Virus record (IMG/VR): IMGVR_UViG_3300020172_002575
Span: 1 to 54,276 of that record
Strand: one strand, 5' to 3'
Length of the DNA: 54,276 bases
DNA from: a virus
Shown here: piece by piece, positions 17,060 through 24,740 of the stretch
Position numbering within the stretch: position 1 is the stretch's first letter
Layout: each line of letters starts with the position of its first letter
The notes under the pieces: model-generated
Told to the model about the DNA's origin: nothing
The model's input: only the letters and a program-made list of their open reading frames with translations
The model's database searches: none
Made by a program: the position numbers and the translations under genes

Positions 17060-17575
17060 ATGTGGCTATTACATCTATTACCTGACAGTTTAATTCTTTT
17101 CTTTACCTATTGCTTAATAGGTGCCGGCGCAGTTGGCTTAATAGCCAGTTGGTTGATTACATTCATTCCTTTCCTTAATATCTATAGAAAATGGATCCAG
17201 ATAGCAAGCGTGCTACTGCTCATTGCCGGTATCTACTGGTATGGTGGTTATAGCAACGAAATGCTCTGGAGAGCCCGTGTAGCAGAAATGGAAGAAAAAG
17301 TAAGATTGGCTGAACAAAAATCACAGCAGGCAAACACAGAAATCGAAACTCGAGTAGTTGAAAAGACCAAGGTTATCAGAGAAAAAGGCAAATTACAAAT
17401 TGAATATGTTAACCGTTTAGTCAAAGGCGACACCGTTGAAATAGTTAAAGATATGAGCGAAGAAGAACGTAAAGCGTTCCTAGCAAAACAACAAGAATTA
17501 CAGGATGCACTAAAAAATTGTCCTGTTCCACGAATTATAGTTGAAGAACACAATAAAGCAGCGGAGAAAAAATGA
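17060..17575 (+). CDS. Inner-membrane spanin (Rz-like)
   Basis: 171 residues. Two hydrophobic segments at about 10-35 and 45-62, then a long charged periplasmic coiled coil (ARVAEMEEKVRLAEQKSQQA, then EERKAFLAKQQELQDALKNC). The gene is followed, with ATGA overlap, by a small lipoprotein gene, the classic Rz/Rz1 two-component arrangement. Spanins fuse inner and outer membranes after endolysin action. The two N-terminal membrane segments differ from the single one in lambda Rz. Expression is probably late, through the box at 17029. Confidence 0.8.
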   Translation: MWLLHLLPDSLILFFTYCLIGAGAVGLIASWLITFIPFLNIYRKWIQIASVLLLIAGIYWYGGYSNEMLWRARVAEMEEKVRLAEQKSQQANTEIETRVVEKTKVIREKGKLQIEYVNRLVKGDTVEIVKDMSEEERKAFLAKQQELQDALKNCPVPRIIVEEHNKAAEKK

Positions 17576-17838
17576 AAATTATTTACGCAATTGTATTAGC
17601 TTTGTTGGCAGGTTGTTCAACTACTGTACCAGTTACAGCAAAATTTCCTCAGGCTCCAAAATCTCTTACAGAACAATGTGCAGAGTTAAAAAAAATTAAC
17701 AGTGAACAAGTATCAATAGTTGAATTACATACTACCGTTGTTGAAAATTACACCCACTATTATGAGTGTGCGTTAAAAGTAGAAGAATGGAATACATGGT
17801 ATGCAAAACAGAAAAAAATATTTGAAGAGGTAAAATAA
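17572..17838 (+). CDS. Outer-membrane spanin lipoprotein (Rz1-like)
   Basis: 88 residues with a lipoprotein signal: MKIIYAIVLALLAGC, lipobox LAGC with Cys15. The mature chain (SVVELHTT-type helix region and two further Cys) is about 74 residues, a bit long for Rz1. It directly follows the i-spanin with an ATGA overlap and precedes the endolysin. Together they would bridge the periplasm at the final lysis step of a Gram-negative host. Confidence 0.75.
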   Translation: MKIIYAIVLALLAGCSTTVPVTAKFPQAPKSLTEQCAELKKINSEQVSIVELHTTVVENYTHYYECALKVEEWNTWYAKQKKIFEEVK

Positions 17839-17888
17839 TGCAGCAAGAGGAAGCCTGCCCTATATGTGGCGGAAAACATAACAAATAA
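17838..17888 (+). CDS. Possible 16-residue mini-protein MQQEEACPICGGKHNK
   Basis: An ATG overlapping the o-spanin TAA (TAATG) opens a 16-codon frame with a CxxC and a nearby His, reminiscent of half a zinc knuckle. The genome uses TAATG junctions for real genes, which argues for translation, but the length is at the limit of what can be called. Confidence 0.3.
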   Translation: MQQEEACPICGGKHNK

Positions 17889-17899
17889 AAGGAGCTATT

Positions 17900-18517
17900 A
17901 TGGAATTATCAAAAGATCAATTAAAACAATTACTACCAAAGAACCCATATATTGACCACTGGCATAAAGCTTTGAGTCAATTGTTGCCAGATTATGAAAT
18001 CAATACTCCTCAACGTATTGCATCATTTATTGCTCAATGTGCTCATGAGTCTGGTAGTTTTGTTTTCCTAACAGAAAATTTAAATTACAAAGCTGAAAGT
18101 CTTATGAAAGTATTTCCAAAATACTTCACAGAAATGAGTGTCGCAAAAGCTTACGAAAAGAAGCCAGAAAAAATCGCCAACAAAATTTATGCAAATCGCA
18201 TGGGCAACGGCGACGAAGCGTCAGGCGACGGATACAAGTATCGCGGTCGTGGACTTATTCAATTGACTGGCAAAACAAACTACACTTGGTTTGCTGCCAG
18301 CTTGGAAATTGGTGCCGAGGAAGCAGCAGAATATACACAGACCTTCGAAGGCGCGGCACAGAGTGCCTGCTGGTTCTGGGAAACAAATAAGTTAAACAAT
18401 GAAGCCGACAAAGGCGACATTAAAACAATGACTAGAAAAATTAATGGCGGGTTTATTGGACTAGATGATCGCATCAAGCATTACAACCATGCGCTTCATG
18501 TATTAGGAGTACATTAA
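17900..18517 (+). CDS. GH19-family endolysin (chitinase-like muramidase)
   Basis: 205 residues. The glycoside hydrolase 19 signature is clear: FIAQCAHESGSFVFLTENLN with the catalytic Glu at residue 50, KIYANRMGNGDEASGDGYKY, then RGRGLIQLTGKTNY and a C-terminal KINGGFIGLDDR. Phage GH19 enzymes cleave the peptidoglycan glycan backbone. There is no signal peptide or SAR segment, so release needs a holin, probably one of the downstream membrane proteins. AGGAG 7 nt before the ATG. Confidence 0.9.
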   Translation: MELSKDQLKQLLPKNPYIDHWHKALSQLLPDYEINTPQRIASFIAQCAHESGSFVFLTENLNYKAESLMKVFPKYFTEMSVAKAYEKKPEKIANKIYANRMGNGDEASGDGYKYRGRGLIQLTGKTNYTWFAASLEIGAEEAAEYTQTFEGAAQSACWFWETNKLNNEADKGDIKTMTRKINGGFIGLDDRIKHYNHALHVLGVH

Positions 18518-18756
18518 TGAAATATCTATTATTATTAATTCCTTTGGTTTTATTGGGATGCGATGAAAGATATAGATATCCCTGCCAAGACCCAGAGAAC
18601 TGGGAATTAAAGGAATGTAAAAAACCTTATTGTAGTGCAAATGGCACATGCCCTGAGGATTTAACTCCATACGAAAAAGATAAAGTGGGAGGAATGCCCG
18701 GAAACCCAAACTTACAGCCTGCACCACAGGCACCTAAAAAAGGAGATTGTAAATGA
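18517..18756 (+). CDS. Small Cys-rich lipoprotein in the lysis module
   Basis: 79 residues: MKYLLLLIPLVLLGC is a lipoprotein signal with lipobox LLGC (Cys15). The mature part has five more cysteines in a compact block (YPCQDPENWELKECKKPYCS, NGTCPEDL, terminal DCK) and a Pro-rich end. It overlaps the endolysin stop (TAATG) and the next gene start (ATGA). It could be a second spanin-like or superinfection-related lipoprotein; no family is recognised. Confidence 0.6.
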   Translation: MKYLLLLIPLVLLGCDERYRYPCQDPENWELKECKKPYCSANGTCPEDLTPYEKDKVGGMPGNPNLQPAPQAPKKGDCK

Positions 18757-19232
18757 TTAATGAATTATTCAACCAAGAAAGATATACCACGGAAGAATTA
18801 AATGCCAGACTAAAATTCTTTATTGGTATTGTATTAGGATTAACATTGTTTGGTATTGTATTTGTTGTACTATACAGTCTAATTTTTGTTACGCAACCAA
18901 TGAACGGAATGAGCCCAGTGGATAACAAGTTCTTTGAACTCATTATTCCTATTGCTACATTCTTAACTGGTACGTTATCGGGTATTATGTTGGCTGGTGA
19001 TGACAAGGAATTAAGAGCAAAAGCATTAGATGCTGCTAATAAACCTTACACTCCTCCACCAGCACCACCAGCACCTGCACCATCAGGGGGCGGCCTTGGC
19101 GCATCATTCTCGTTCACTAGTGCAGCAGTAGCGGCAGCACCAATTGGCGATGTTCCAAGTTTTGCTGCAAGTGTAGCACCAGGCTTTGGTGGCAAAGAAT
19201 CTCCATTCCAACCTGATCATCCGGAACGATAA
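18753..19232 (+). CDS. Two-TM membrane protein with Pro/Ala-rich tail
   Basis: 159 residues. Hydrophobic segments at about 20-47 and 62-84, preceded by a helical N terminus, then a PPPAPPAPAPSGGG linker and an Ala/Gly/Phe-rich tail of about 50 residues. It lies in the lysis operon between a lipoprotein gene and a second small membrane protein gene, so a holin or holin-regulator role is possible. The long low-complexity tail is unusual for a holin. Confidence 0.55.
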   Translation: MINELFNQERYTTEELNARLKFFIGIVLGLTLFGIVFVVLYSLIFVTQPMNGMSPVDNKFFELIIPIATFLTGTLSGIMLAGDDKELRAKALDAANKPYTPPPAPPAPAPSGGGLGASFSFTSAAVAAAPIGDVPSFAASVAPGFGGKESPFQPDHPER

Positions 19233-19459
19233 TGAACTTTATTGTTCGAATGCTTTCAGGCGAAAGCGAGAGTAATCCTAGCAGCAAGAGAACCATTACA
19301 TTTTTGGCTTTCTTGCTGCTAGCGGTTGGATTTATAGCGGAAATGTTTTTTGAAAAGAAAGTTAATCCTACCACTTATGAATATATGATGTATATTGTTG
19401 TTGGTGGCTTGGGATTTACAGCATCAGAAAAATTTGTTAAAAAGGATAATACAAAATGA
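19232..19459 (+). CDS. Small two-TM protein, holin candidate
   Basis: 75 residues: charged N terminus, TM at about 21-39 (TITFLAFLLLAVGFIAEMFF), short polar loop, second TM at about 50-65 (YMMYIVVGGLGFTA) and a charged C terminus (KFVKKDNTK). Size, two hairpin TM segments and basic tail match class II holins. It is overlapped on both sides by lysis-module genes. It is the best holin candidate in the cluster, though not proven by homology. Confidence 0.55.
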   Translation: MNFIVRMLSGESESNPSSKRTITFLAFLLLAVGFIAEMFFEKKVNPTTYEYMMYIVVGGLGFTASEKFVKKDNTK

Positions 19460-19650
19460 ATTATTTTATAGCATTAATGATTGGCGTACTTGCACTAACC
19501 AGTGTTTATGCAGCCGAAGAAAAGAAGGTCTGTGTTAAAGAATTTGATAACAAGACCAAGAAAGAAAAAGAAGTTTGCAAAACAATCAAGGTTCACAAGA
19601 AACTAGAAGGAACCAAAATTGAAGATGCAAAAAAAGACTCAAAGAAATAA
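19456..19650 (+). CDS. Small secreted/periplasmic basic protein
   Basis: 64 residues with an apparent signal peptide (MNYFIALMIGVLALTSVYA, likely cleavage before AEEKK). The mature 45 residues are Lys-rich with two cysteines (KVCVKEFD, EVCKTIKV). It is the last gene of the lysis operon, followed by a strong terminator. A periplasmic role at lysis or as an antiholin-like factor is possible; no family recognised. Confidence 0.55.
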   Translation: MNYFIALMIGVLALTSVYAAEEKKVCVKEFDNKTKKEKEVCKTIKVHKKLEGTKIEDAKKDSKK

Positions 19651-19668
19651 TCAGTAATACAACAAATT

Positions 19669-19701
19669 AACGGTCAATGCTCTAAAGTGTTGACCGTTTT
19701 T
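19669..19701 (+). terminator. Rho-independent terminator after the lysis operon
   Basis: AACGGTCAA (19669-19677) pairs with TTGACCGTT (19690-19698), followed by a T-run to 19701. The 3' arm also contains TTGACC, usable as a -35 element for the next promoter. Confidence 0.8.
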
Positions 19702-19718
19702 CTTTTGTAGTGTATACT
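19690..19718 (+). promoter_or_regulatory. Sigma70-like promoter for dnaJ-clpA
   Basis: TTGACC (19690-19695), 17-nt spacer, TATACT (19713-19718). The -35 hexamer lies in the 3' arm of the preceding terminator. The predicted start of transcription (about 19725) is almost at the ATG at 19727, giving a leaderless or nearly leaderless mRNA. Confidence 0.6.
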
Positions 19719-19726
19719 AACTGTCT

Positions 19727-20593
19727 ATGACCCATTACGCAACCTTAGGTGTAGTCGAGAATGCTACCCAGGATGAAATTAAAAAGGCCTATCGCAAGTT
19801 GGCCATGCAACATCATCCTGACAAAGGTGGAGATACTAACAAGTTCCAAGAAATCCAATCAGCCTACGATACTATAGGCGATGAACAGAAACGAGCCCAA
19901 TACGATGCAGAACGTAGAGGCGGTGGTGTTAGATTTAATGTCAATGGCCAAGATTTTGGTGGCGGTATGCCACCGGGCATGGAAGATATGTTGCGTAATT
20001 TTGGATTTGCGTTTGGTCCTGGTTTTGCCGGACAAAATGGAGATCCGTTTGGGGCTTTTAGGCAACCAAGGCGTAATAAAGATATTCAAGTTGATATTGT
20101 GGTTCCGCTTTCAACTACACTAAGTGATCAACAAAAAACAATAAGCATACAAACAACAAACGGTGGTCGGCAAGCAGTTGATGTACGAATTCCACGGGGC
20201 GTAAGATCAAATACTACTATCAAATATCCCAATTTGGGCGACAACTTTTTTGAAAGTTTACCTAGAGGAGATTTATTTGTACGAGTACATGTTGAAAATG
20301 ATCCAAAGTTTCAGACTGAAAACTTAGATCTAATTTACTCTATAGATATAGATTGCATACGTGCAATAGTAGGTGATCAAATTACAGTAATTGGTATAGA
20401 TGGCAAACAATTTGAATTAACTATCCCTCCGGGCACTCAACCAGGTACTAAATTTAGAATAGCAAATCAAGGACTATATGCAATGAACCAAAATATTAGG
20501 GGTTCATTGCTGATATCTGTTAAAATAACTATACCAACTCATTTTACTGATGAGCAAAAACAAACTCTTAAAGATCTATTTTTCATTCACTAA
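19727..20593 (+). CDS. dnaJ: DnaJ-type (class B, CbpA-like) co-chaperone
   Basis: 288 residues. J domain at 1-65 with the HPD motif at H30-P31-D32 (AMQHHPDKGGDTNKFQEIQ), a G/F-rich linker (about 70-118), then two C-terminal beta domains (VDIVVPLSTTLSDQQKTISI, GDLFVRVHVENDP). There is no zinc-finger CxxCxGxG region, so it is the CbpA/DnaJB type. It would recruit host DnaK. It starts right after a sigma70-like promoter with no visible RBS and is followed two bases later by a ClpA-type gene, suggesting joint action in host protein turnover or virion protein folding. Confidence 0.9.
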   Translation: MTHYATLGVVENATQDEIKKAYRKLAMQHHPDKGGDTNKFQEIQSAYDTIGDEQKRAQYDAERRGGGVRFNVNGQDFGGGMPPGMEDMLRNFGFAFGPGFAGQNGDPFGAFRQPRRNKDIQVDIVVPLSTTLSDQQKTISIQTTNGGRQAVDVRIPRGVRSNTTIKYPNLGDNFFESLPRGDLFVRVHVENDPKFQTENLDLIYSIDIDCIRAIVGDQITVIGIDGKQFELTIPPGTQPGTKFRIANQGLYAMNQNIRGSLLISVKITIPTHFTDEQKQTLKDLFFIH

Positions 20594-20595
20594 AT

Positions 20596-22890
20596 ATGGA
20601 TATGCTACAGACCAATCCCGAAATTGATCATGTTATCGAAGAAGCAACACAGTTGGCCATCAAGTTAAGCCATGAATATGTAACGCTCGAACATGTATTT
20701 TTGTCAATGGTTAGATATGAACCATTTAAAGATTTACTTGTTAACTATGGCACAGATGTAGATGCCTTAGAAAATGATTTAGATGCATATCTTCTTTCTC
20801 AAATTGATTTGATTAGTGGCGAAGGAGACCCTAAAAAAACACATGCATTGGAACGTGTTTTTAATAGAGCGTTTACTCAAGTACTATTCAGCGCACGTAC
20901 TCACATAACTTTGATTGACTTGTTTTTAAGTATACATGCCGAAAACAACAGTTATGCACATTATTTTATGATCAAATATGGTCTTGAACGTGCTAAACTT
21001 GTTGAATTATATAATAAATCTTACAAGAATGATAGTAATAAAACCATTACAGATACATCCAGGGCAGATAAAGTACTAGAGCATTTTTGTACCAATCTTA
21101 ATAGGTTAGCTACAGAAGGAAAAATTGATCCTGTCATTGGTAGAAATTTTGAAACAAATGAAATCGTTGAAGTACTTGCACGTAGAAATAAAAATAATGT
21201 ATTGTTAATCGGCGACCCGGGAGTTGGTAAGACTGCTATTGCCGAAGGCCTAGCTTTGTCAATTACACTAAAAACTGTACCCGACTATTTGCATGACTAT
21301 ACTGTTTATAATCTTGACATTGGTACAATACTTGCAGGCAGCAAGTATAGAGGAGATTTTGAAGAAAAAATTCAAGAGATCATTACTGCACTGACAGTAA
21401 AAGGTAAAGCAATATTGTTTATTGACGAGGCACATCAGATGCGTGGAGCCGGATCTGGAAGTCAGAGTGGTCCGGACTTTAGCAACATGATCAAACCAGC
21501 CTTGGCCAAAGGACGTATCAAAGTAATTGCCAGTACAACCTGGGAAGAGTATACACAGACCTTTGAGAAAGATCGTGCTCTAATGCGCCGATTCCAACGT
21601 ATTACTGTTGATGAGCCAAGTCCTGCTGTGGCCAAAGATATTCTACACGGATTGCGATCTCACTTTGAAAAATTCCATAATGGAACAATAACTGATGGTG
21701 CAATTGAAGCCGCAGTTGACCTTAGTGTACGATACCAAACTGATAAAAAACTTCCTGACAAAGCTATTGATTTAATTGACATTTGCTGTGCTAGACACAA
21801 AATTAATTCCGCCGACTGGACAATTGTGCGAAATGATATTGTCAGTGCAATTAGCAAAATGACTAAAATTCCTGTAGAACAAATTGGTACAACAGAAAAT
21901 TCCAAAGGAATAGAAAATTTAGAAACAAAAATAAAAGACAAACTGTTTGGACAGGATCAAGCAATCGAATCTGTTCTGGAAAAAATCTATGTCAGCAGAG
22001 CAGGGTTAAAAGCAATTAACAAACCAGTTGGCAACTTCTTGTTCCTGGGTCCAACTGGTACTGGTAAAACAGAACTGGCTAAATTACTGGCAGAAAATCT
22101 TGGCATGAAGCTGATGCGGTATGACATGAGCGAATATCAGGAGCGACATGCTGTAGCAAAACTGATTGGTGCTCCACCCGGCTATGTAGGCTATGATGAT
22201 GGTAATCTTGGCGGCGGATTGTTAATTAGTGATATTGAAAAAAATCCCAACTCAATTATATTAATGGATGAAATTGAAAAAGCACATCCTGACGTGAGTA
22301 ATATTTTATTGCAGATGATGGATGAAGGTACTATTACATCATCTAATGGTAAAAAAGCAGATTGCAGAAACTCTATAATTGTGTTAACATCTAACCTAGG
22401 CGCAGCAGACAATGAAAAACACACTATTGGTTTTACCACTGCATTAGAAAAAAGCGGCGAAGATGACAAAGCAGTCAAAGACTTCTTTAAACCAGAATTT
22501 AGAAATAGACTAGATGGTGTTGTTAAGTTTAACAAGCTTGATCAATTGAGTATGAGAAAAATTGTTAACAAATTTGTTAGCGACCTCAATGATCTGTTGC
22601 AGGATAAACAGCTACGAGTCAGACTGACAGAAAAAGCAGTCGATGAACTGGTAGTAAATGGATTTGATACTAAAATGGGCGCAAGACCGCTACAAAGAAA
22701 AATCAACGATGTCATAAAAGTTCCATTGAGTAAAAAAATATTGTTTGAAAATATAGCATCAGGAACAACTATAATTGTAGATTTTGCCAATAAAGAATTT
22801 GTTTTTCAACCGGTAGAAACCTCAAACCTTCAACATAGAATAGACGAAAATGGATACATTGTTCTGGAAGAACCTATCTCCGAATATTGA
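20596..22890 (+). CDS. clpA: ClpA-type AAA+ unfoldase
   Basis: 764 residues, close to E. coli ClpA (758). Clp N domain at about 1-145. First AAA module: Walker A GDPGVGKT (206-213), Walker B D277-E278. Second module: Walker A GPTGTGKT (485-492), Walker B D558-E559, sensor region FKPEFRNRLDGVV and C-terminal MGARPLQRKIND. There is no ClpB-type middle coiled coil between the modules. An IGF tripeptide (611-613) stands where ClpA has its IGL ClpP-docking loop, so binding to host ClpP is plausible. No ClpP or ClpS is in the window. Operon with dnaJ. Confidence 0.9.
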   Translation: MDMLQTNPEIDHVIEEATQLAIKLSHEYVTLEHVFLSMVRYEPFKDLLVNYGTDVDALENDLDAYLLSQIDLISGEGDPKKTHALERVFNRAFTQVLFSARTHITLIDLFLSIHAENNSYAHYFMIKYGLERAKLVELYNKSYKNDSNKTITDTSRADKVLEHFCTNLNRLATEGKIDPVIGRNFETNEIVEVLARRNKNNVLLIGDPGVGKTAIAEGLALSITLKTVPDYLHDYTVYNLDIGTILAGSKYRGDFEEKIQEIITALTVKGKAILFIDEAHQMRGAGSGSQSGPDFSNMIKPALAKGRIKVIASTTWEEYTQTFEKDRALMRRFQRITVDEPSPAVAKDILHGLRSHFEKFHNGTITDGAIEAAVDLSVRYQTDKKLPDKAIDLIDICCARHKINSADWTIVRNDIVSAISKMTKIPVEQIGTTENSKGIENLETKIKDKLFGQDQAIESVLEKIYVSRAGLKAINKPVGNFLFLGPTGTGKTELAKLLAENLGMKLMRYDMSEYQERHAVAKLIGAPPGYVGYDDGNLGGGLLISDIEKNPNSIILMDEIEKAHPDVSNILLQMMDEGTITSSNGKKADCRNSIIVLTSNLGAADNEKHTIGFTTALEKSGEDDKAVKDFFKPEFRNRLDGVVKFNKLDQLSMRKIVNKFVSDLNDLLQDKQLRVRLTEKAVDELVVNGFDTKMGARPLQRKINDVIKVPLSKKILFENIASGTTIIVDFANKEFVFQPVETSNLQHRIDENGYIVLEEPISEY

Positions 22891-23572
22891 AATTTTATCA
22901 TCATCTAAACAGTTTTATAATCAATATTACTATAGACTTAATGTGTATGCGCCTGGCTGTAAAAGTATTAAGTGCGAGAATGTAGCTCTTGATATTGATA
23001 AACGCAAAGACTGGGTACGAGATTACAAACGTCAGGGTTCGTGGTATAATAAACAGTTATACAATCATCTCAAACAAGCAGATATTGGATTTTTAAGTAG
23101 TCTTAAAGACCTTTATTATGAATATCCTGATATTAAAATACGTACAGAAGAACCAAAAATTTCTATATATGCTACTGATGAGTTAATGATTCAATCAGTG
23201 GCACGATCAATTGATGCTGATTATAGAGATAAAATTATCGATATTACTGGCCCTGAAAATGAGGAAGTTAAAGCGATCTTAGACAAAAATGTTATTTTGG
23301 TTAAAAAGCCTCCAAAATATCGATATAGAATTTGGTTTAAAGAAAAACAGTTCACGTTTGATACTAGGACTCAAATACTTGCTTACTTAGAGAGTTTGGG
23401 CGATCTAGTCAGGGTCAACAATCATACTCAAGAAAGTTTGAGCAGGCCTCATGACTGGATGTGGGGCGGCTATTTTTATTCAAATGACAAACATGTGGCT
23501 ACATTTATTACCCTTATTAACCCAGACATAATTAGAGAAGTTTCAGAGCTGGTTTGCTTGGATAATAAATAA
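22850..23572 (+). CDS. Conserved T4-like phage protein
   Basis: 240 residues. Starts 41 nt inside clpA. Segments IEILSSSKQFYNQYYYRLNV, KPPKYRYRIWFKEKQFTFDT and LAYLESLGDLVRVN suggest an alpha/beta protein; C-terminal FITLINPDIIREVSELVCL. I recall related proteins in T4-like marine phages but no function. No membrane segment. No alternative later Met is well placed, so the overlapping ATG is kept. Confidence 0.6.
   Translation: MDTLFWKNLSPNIEILSSSKQFYNQYYYRLNVYAPGCKSIKCENVALDIDKRKDWVRDYKRQGSWYNKQLYNHLKQADIGFLSSLKDLYYEYPDIKIRTEEPKISIYATDELMIQSVARSIDADYRDKIIDITGPENEEVKAILDKNVILVKKPPKYRYRIWFKEKQFTFDTRTQILAYLESLGDLVRVNNHTQESLSRPHDWMWGGYFYSNDKHVATFITLINPDIIREVSELVCLDNK
23565..23571 (+). promoter_or_regulatory. 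Candidate late promoter box (ATAAATA)
   Basis: ATAAATA overlaps the stop region of the previous gene and ends 24 nt before ATG 23596. Confidence 0.45.
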
Positions 23573-23595
23573 TACTATTATTCAAGGAAGCCCAA

Positions 23596-23766
23596 ATGGC
23601 CAAGATACATGAAGAGGTAATTGTTATTACCATAAGCAAACTAGTAAAAGACTCTGATGCGACAGATGCACCTGACCTTGCCAACAGCGAGATCATTGCA
23701 GCTTTAGGATCAGTAGCAGAAGAATTATTTGGCAACGGTGTTGTTGTCGAAGTAAACAAAGCTTAA
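23596..23766 (+). CDS. Small conserved phage protein, 56 residues
   Basis: Frame from ATG 23596 to TAA 23764-23766: starts MAKIHEEVIVITISKLVKDS and ends EELFGNGVVVEVNKA. A strand-helix-strand pattern with an acidic surface. A late-type box and AAGGAAG-like sequence lie upstream, and the next gene starts 26 nt later after an AGAGAGA stretch. Codon pattern and position support a real gene; function unknown. Confidence 0.6.
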   Translation: MAKIHEEVIVITISKLVKDSDATDAPDLANSEIIAALGSVAEELFGNGVVVEVNKA

Positions 23767-23792
23767 TCAAAATTTAACCAAGAGAGAAATCA

Positions 23793-24731
23793 ATGACTAA
23801 AAAAGTAATTGGAGACAATGCGTCCACACAAGCCGATGCTGTAGCTGCAATCAAAGCAGCAGCAGAACAGAGACAACAATCCACGCCGCAACAGGATGCT
23901 GTTTCGTTAATCAAACAAGCGGCTGCACAACGAGCCAATCAACAGGCTCAGCCACAAGGTACACCGTTTGATTTTACCAAATGTCATTTGCACATTGGTA
24001 TGCCTTGCTATGGTGGCAATGTCAGTGAGCCAACAATGACTTCGTTGTTGCGTTTTATCTTGATGGCCCAACAAGTAGGTTTGAACTGGTCGCTAGATAC
24101 CATGGTCAATGAAAGCTTGGTTACACGAGCTCGTAATAATCTTATGGCCAAGATGATGACCAATCAGGCAGCTACACATTTTATGTTTATTGATGCAGAT
24201 ATTCGATTCCAACCAGAATCAATTTTGCAAATGATGGCCTGTGATAAGGATGTTATTGGTGGTCTATATCCTAAAAAAGCACTGCCGGTCAACTATGTTA
24301 TTAATTTAAAGCCTGAAACCAAAGTACAAGGTGATATCTTTACAGTAGATACTATGGGCACTGGCTTCTTGATGTTTAAACGAGATGTATATGTAAAATT
24401 GTGTGCTGCACATCCTGAATGCAAATACGTGGATGATGTAGGTTTAGGTAAACAGTACGAACCTACTATGTATAGTATTTTTGATGTTGCCATCGATGCC
24501 AAGGGACATTATCTAAGCGAAGATTGGTTGTTCTGTCGTAGATGGAGTGCGCTAGGTGGCGAGATCTGGGCACACGGTAAAGTACTATTGAATCACATTG
24601 GGCATTATGAATTTGTTGGTGATCTCGCTAAGATGCCACAATTTGGGCAACCAGTTAATCCGGACGCTGCTCCTGGTGCCCCACGTGCTCTTCAAGATGC
24701 AATTCAAATGGCACAAAAGGCTCCGGCATGA
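23793..24731 (+). CDS. GT-A-type glycosyltransferase
   Basis: 312 residues. Two 15-residue Ala/Gln-rich repeats at the N terminus (QADAVAAIKAAAEQR at 13-27, QQDAVSLIKQAAAQR at 33-47). The catalytic domain from about residue 65 has HLHIGMPCYGGNVSEPTMTS, a MFIDADIRFQPESIL segment with the DxD metal motif, GGLYPKK, and a late SEDWLFCRRW acidic site typical of GT2/GT-A folds. It probably transfers a sugar to a virion protein, DNA or host glycan. It sits at the start of the late internal-protein block. The N-terminal repeats may be a targeting segment. Confidence 0.7.
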   Translation: MTKKVIGDNASTQADAVAAIKAAAEQRQQSTPQQDAVSLIKQAAAQRANQQAQPQGTPFDFTKCHLHIGMPCYGGNVSEPTMTSLLRFILMAQQVGLNWSLDTMVNESLVTRARNNLMAKMMTNQAATHFMFIDADIRFQPESILQMMACDKDVIGGLYPKKALPVNYVINLKPETKVQGDIFTVDTMGTGFLMFKRDVYVKLCAAHPECKYVDDVGLGKQYEPTMYSIFDVAIDAKGHYLSEDWLFCRRWSALGGEIWAHGKVLLNHIGHYEFVGDLAKMPQFGQPVNPDAAPGAPRALQDAIQMAQKAPA

Positions 24732-24740
24732 GGATGAATT

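Noticed and set aside
20590-20596. CTAAATA as promoter for clpA
   Set aside because: It overlaps the clpA start codon and so cannot drive this gene; clpA is served by the dnaJ promoter.
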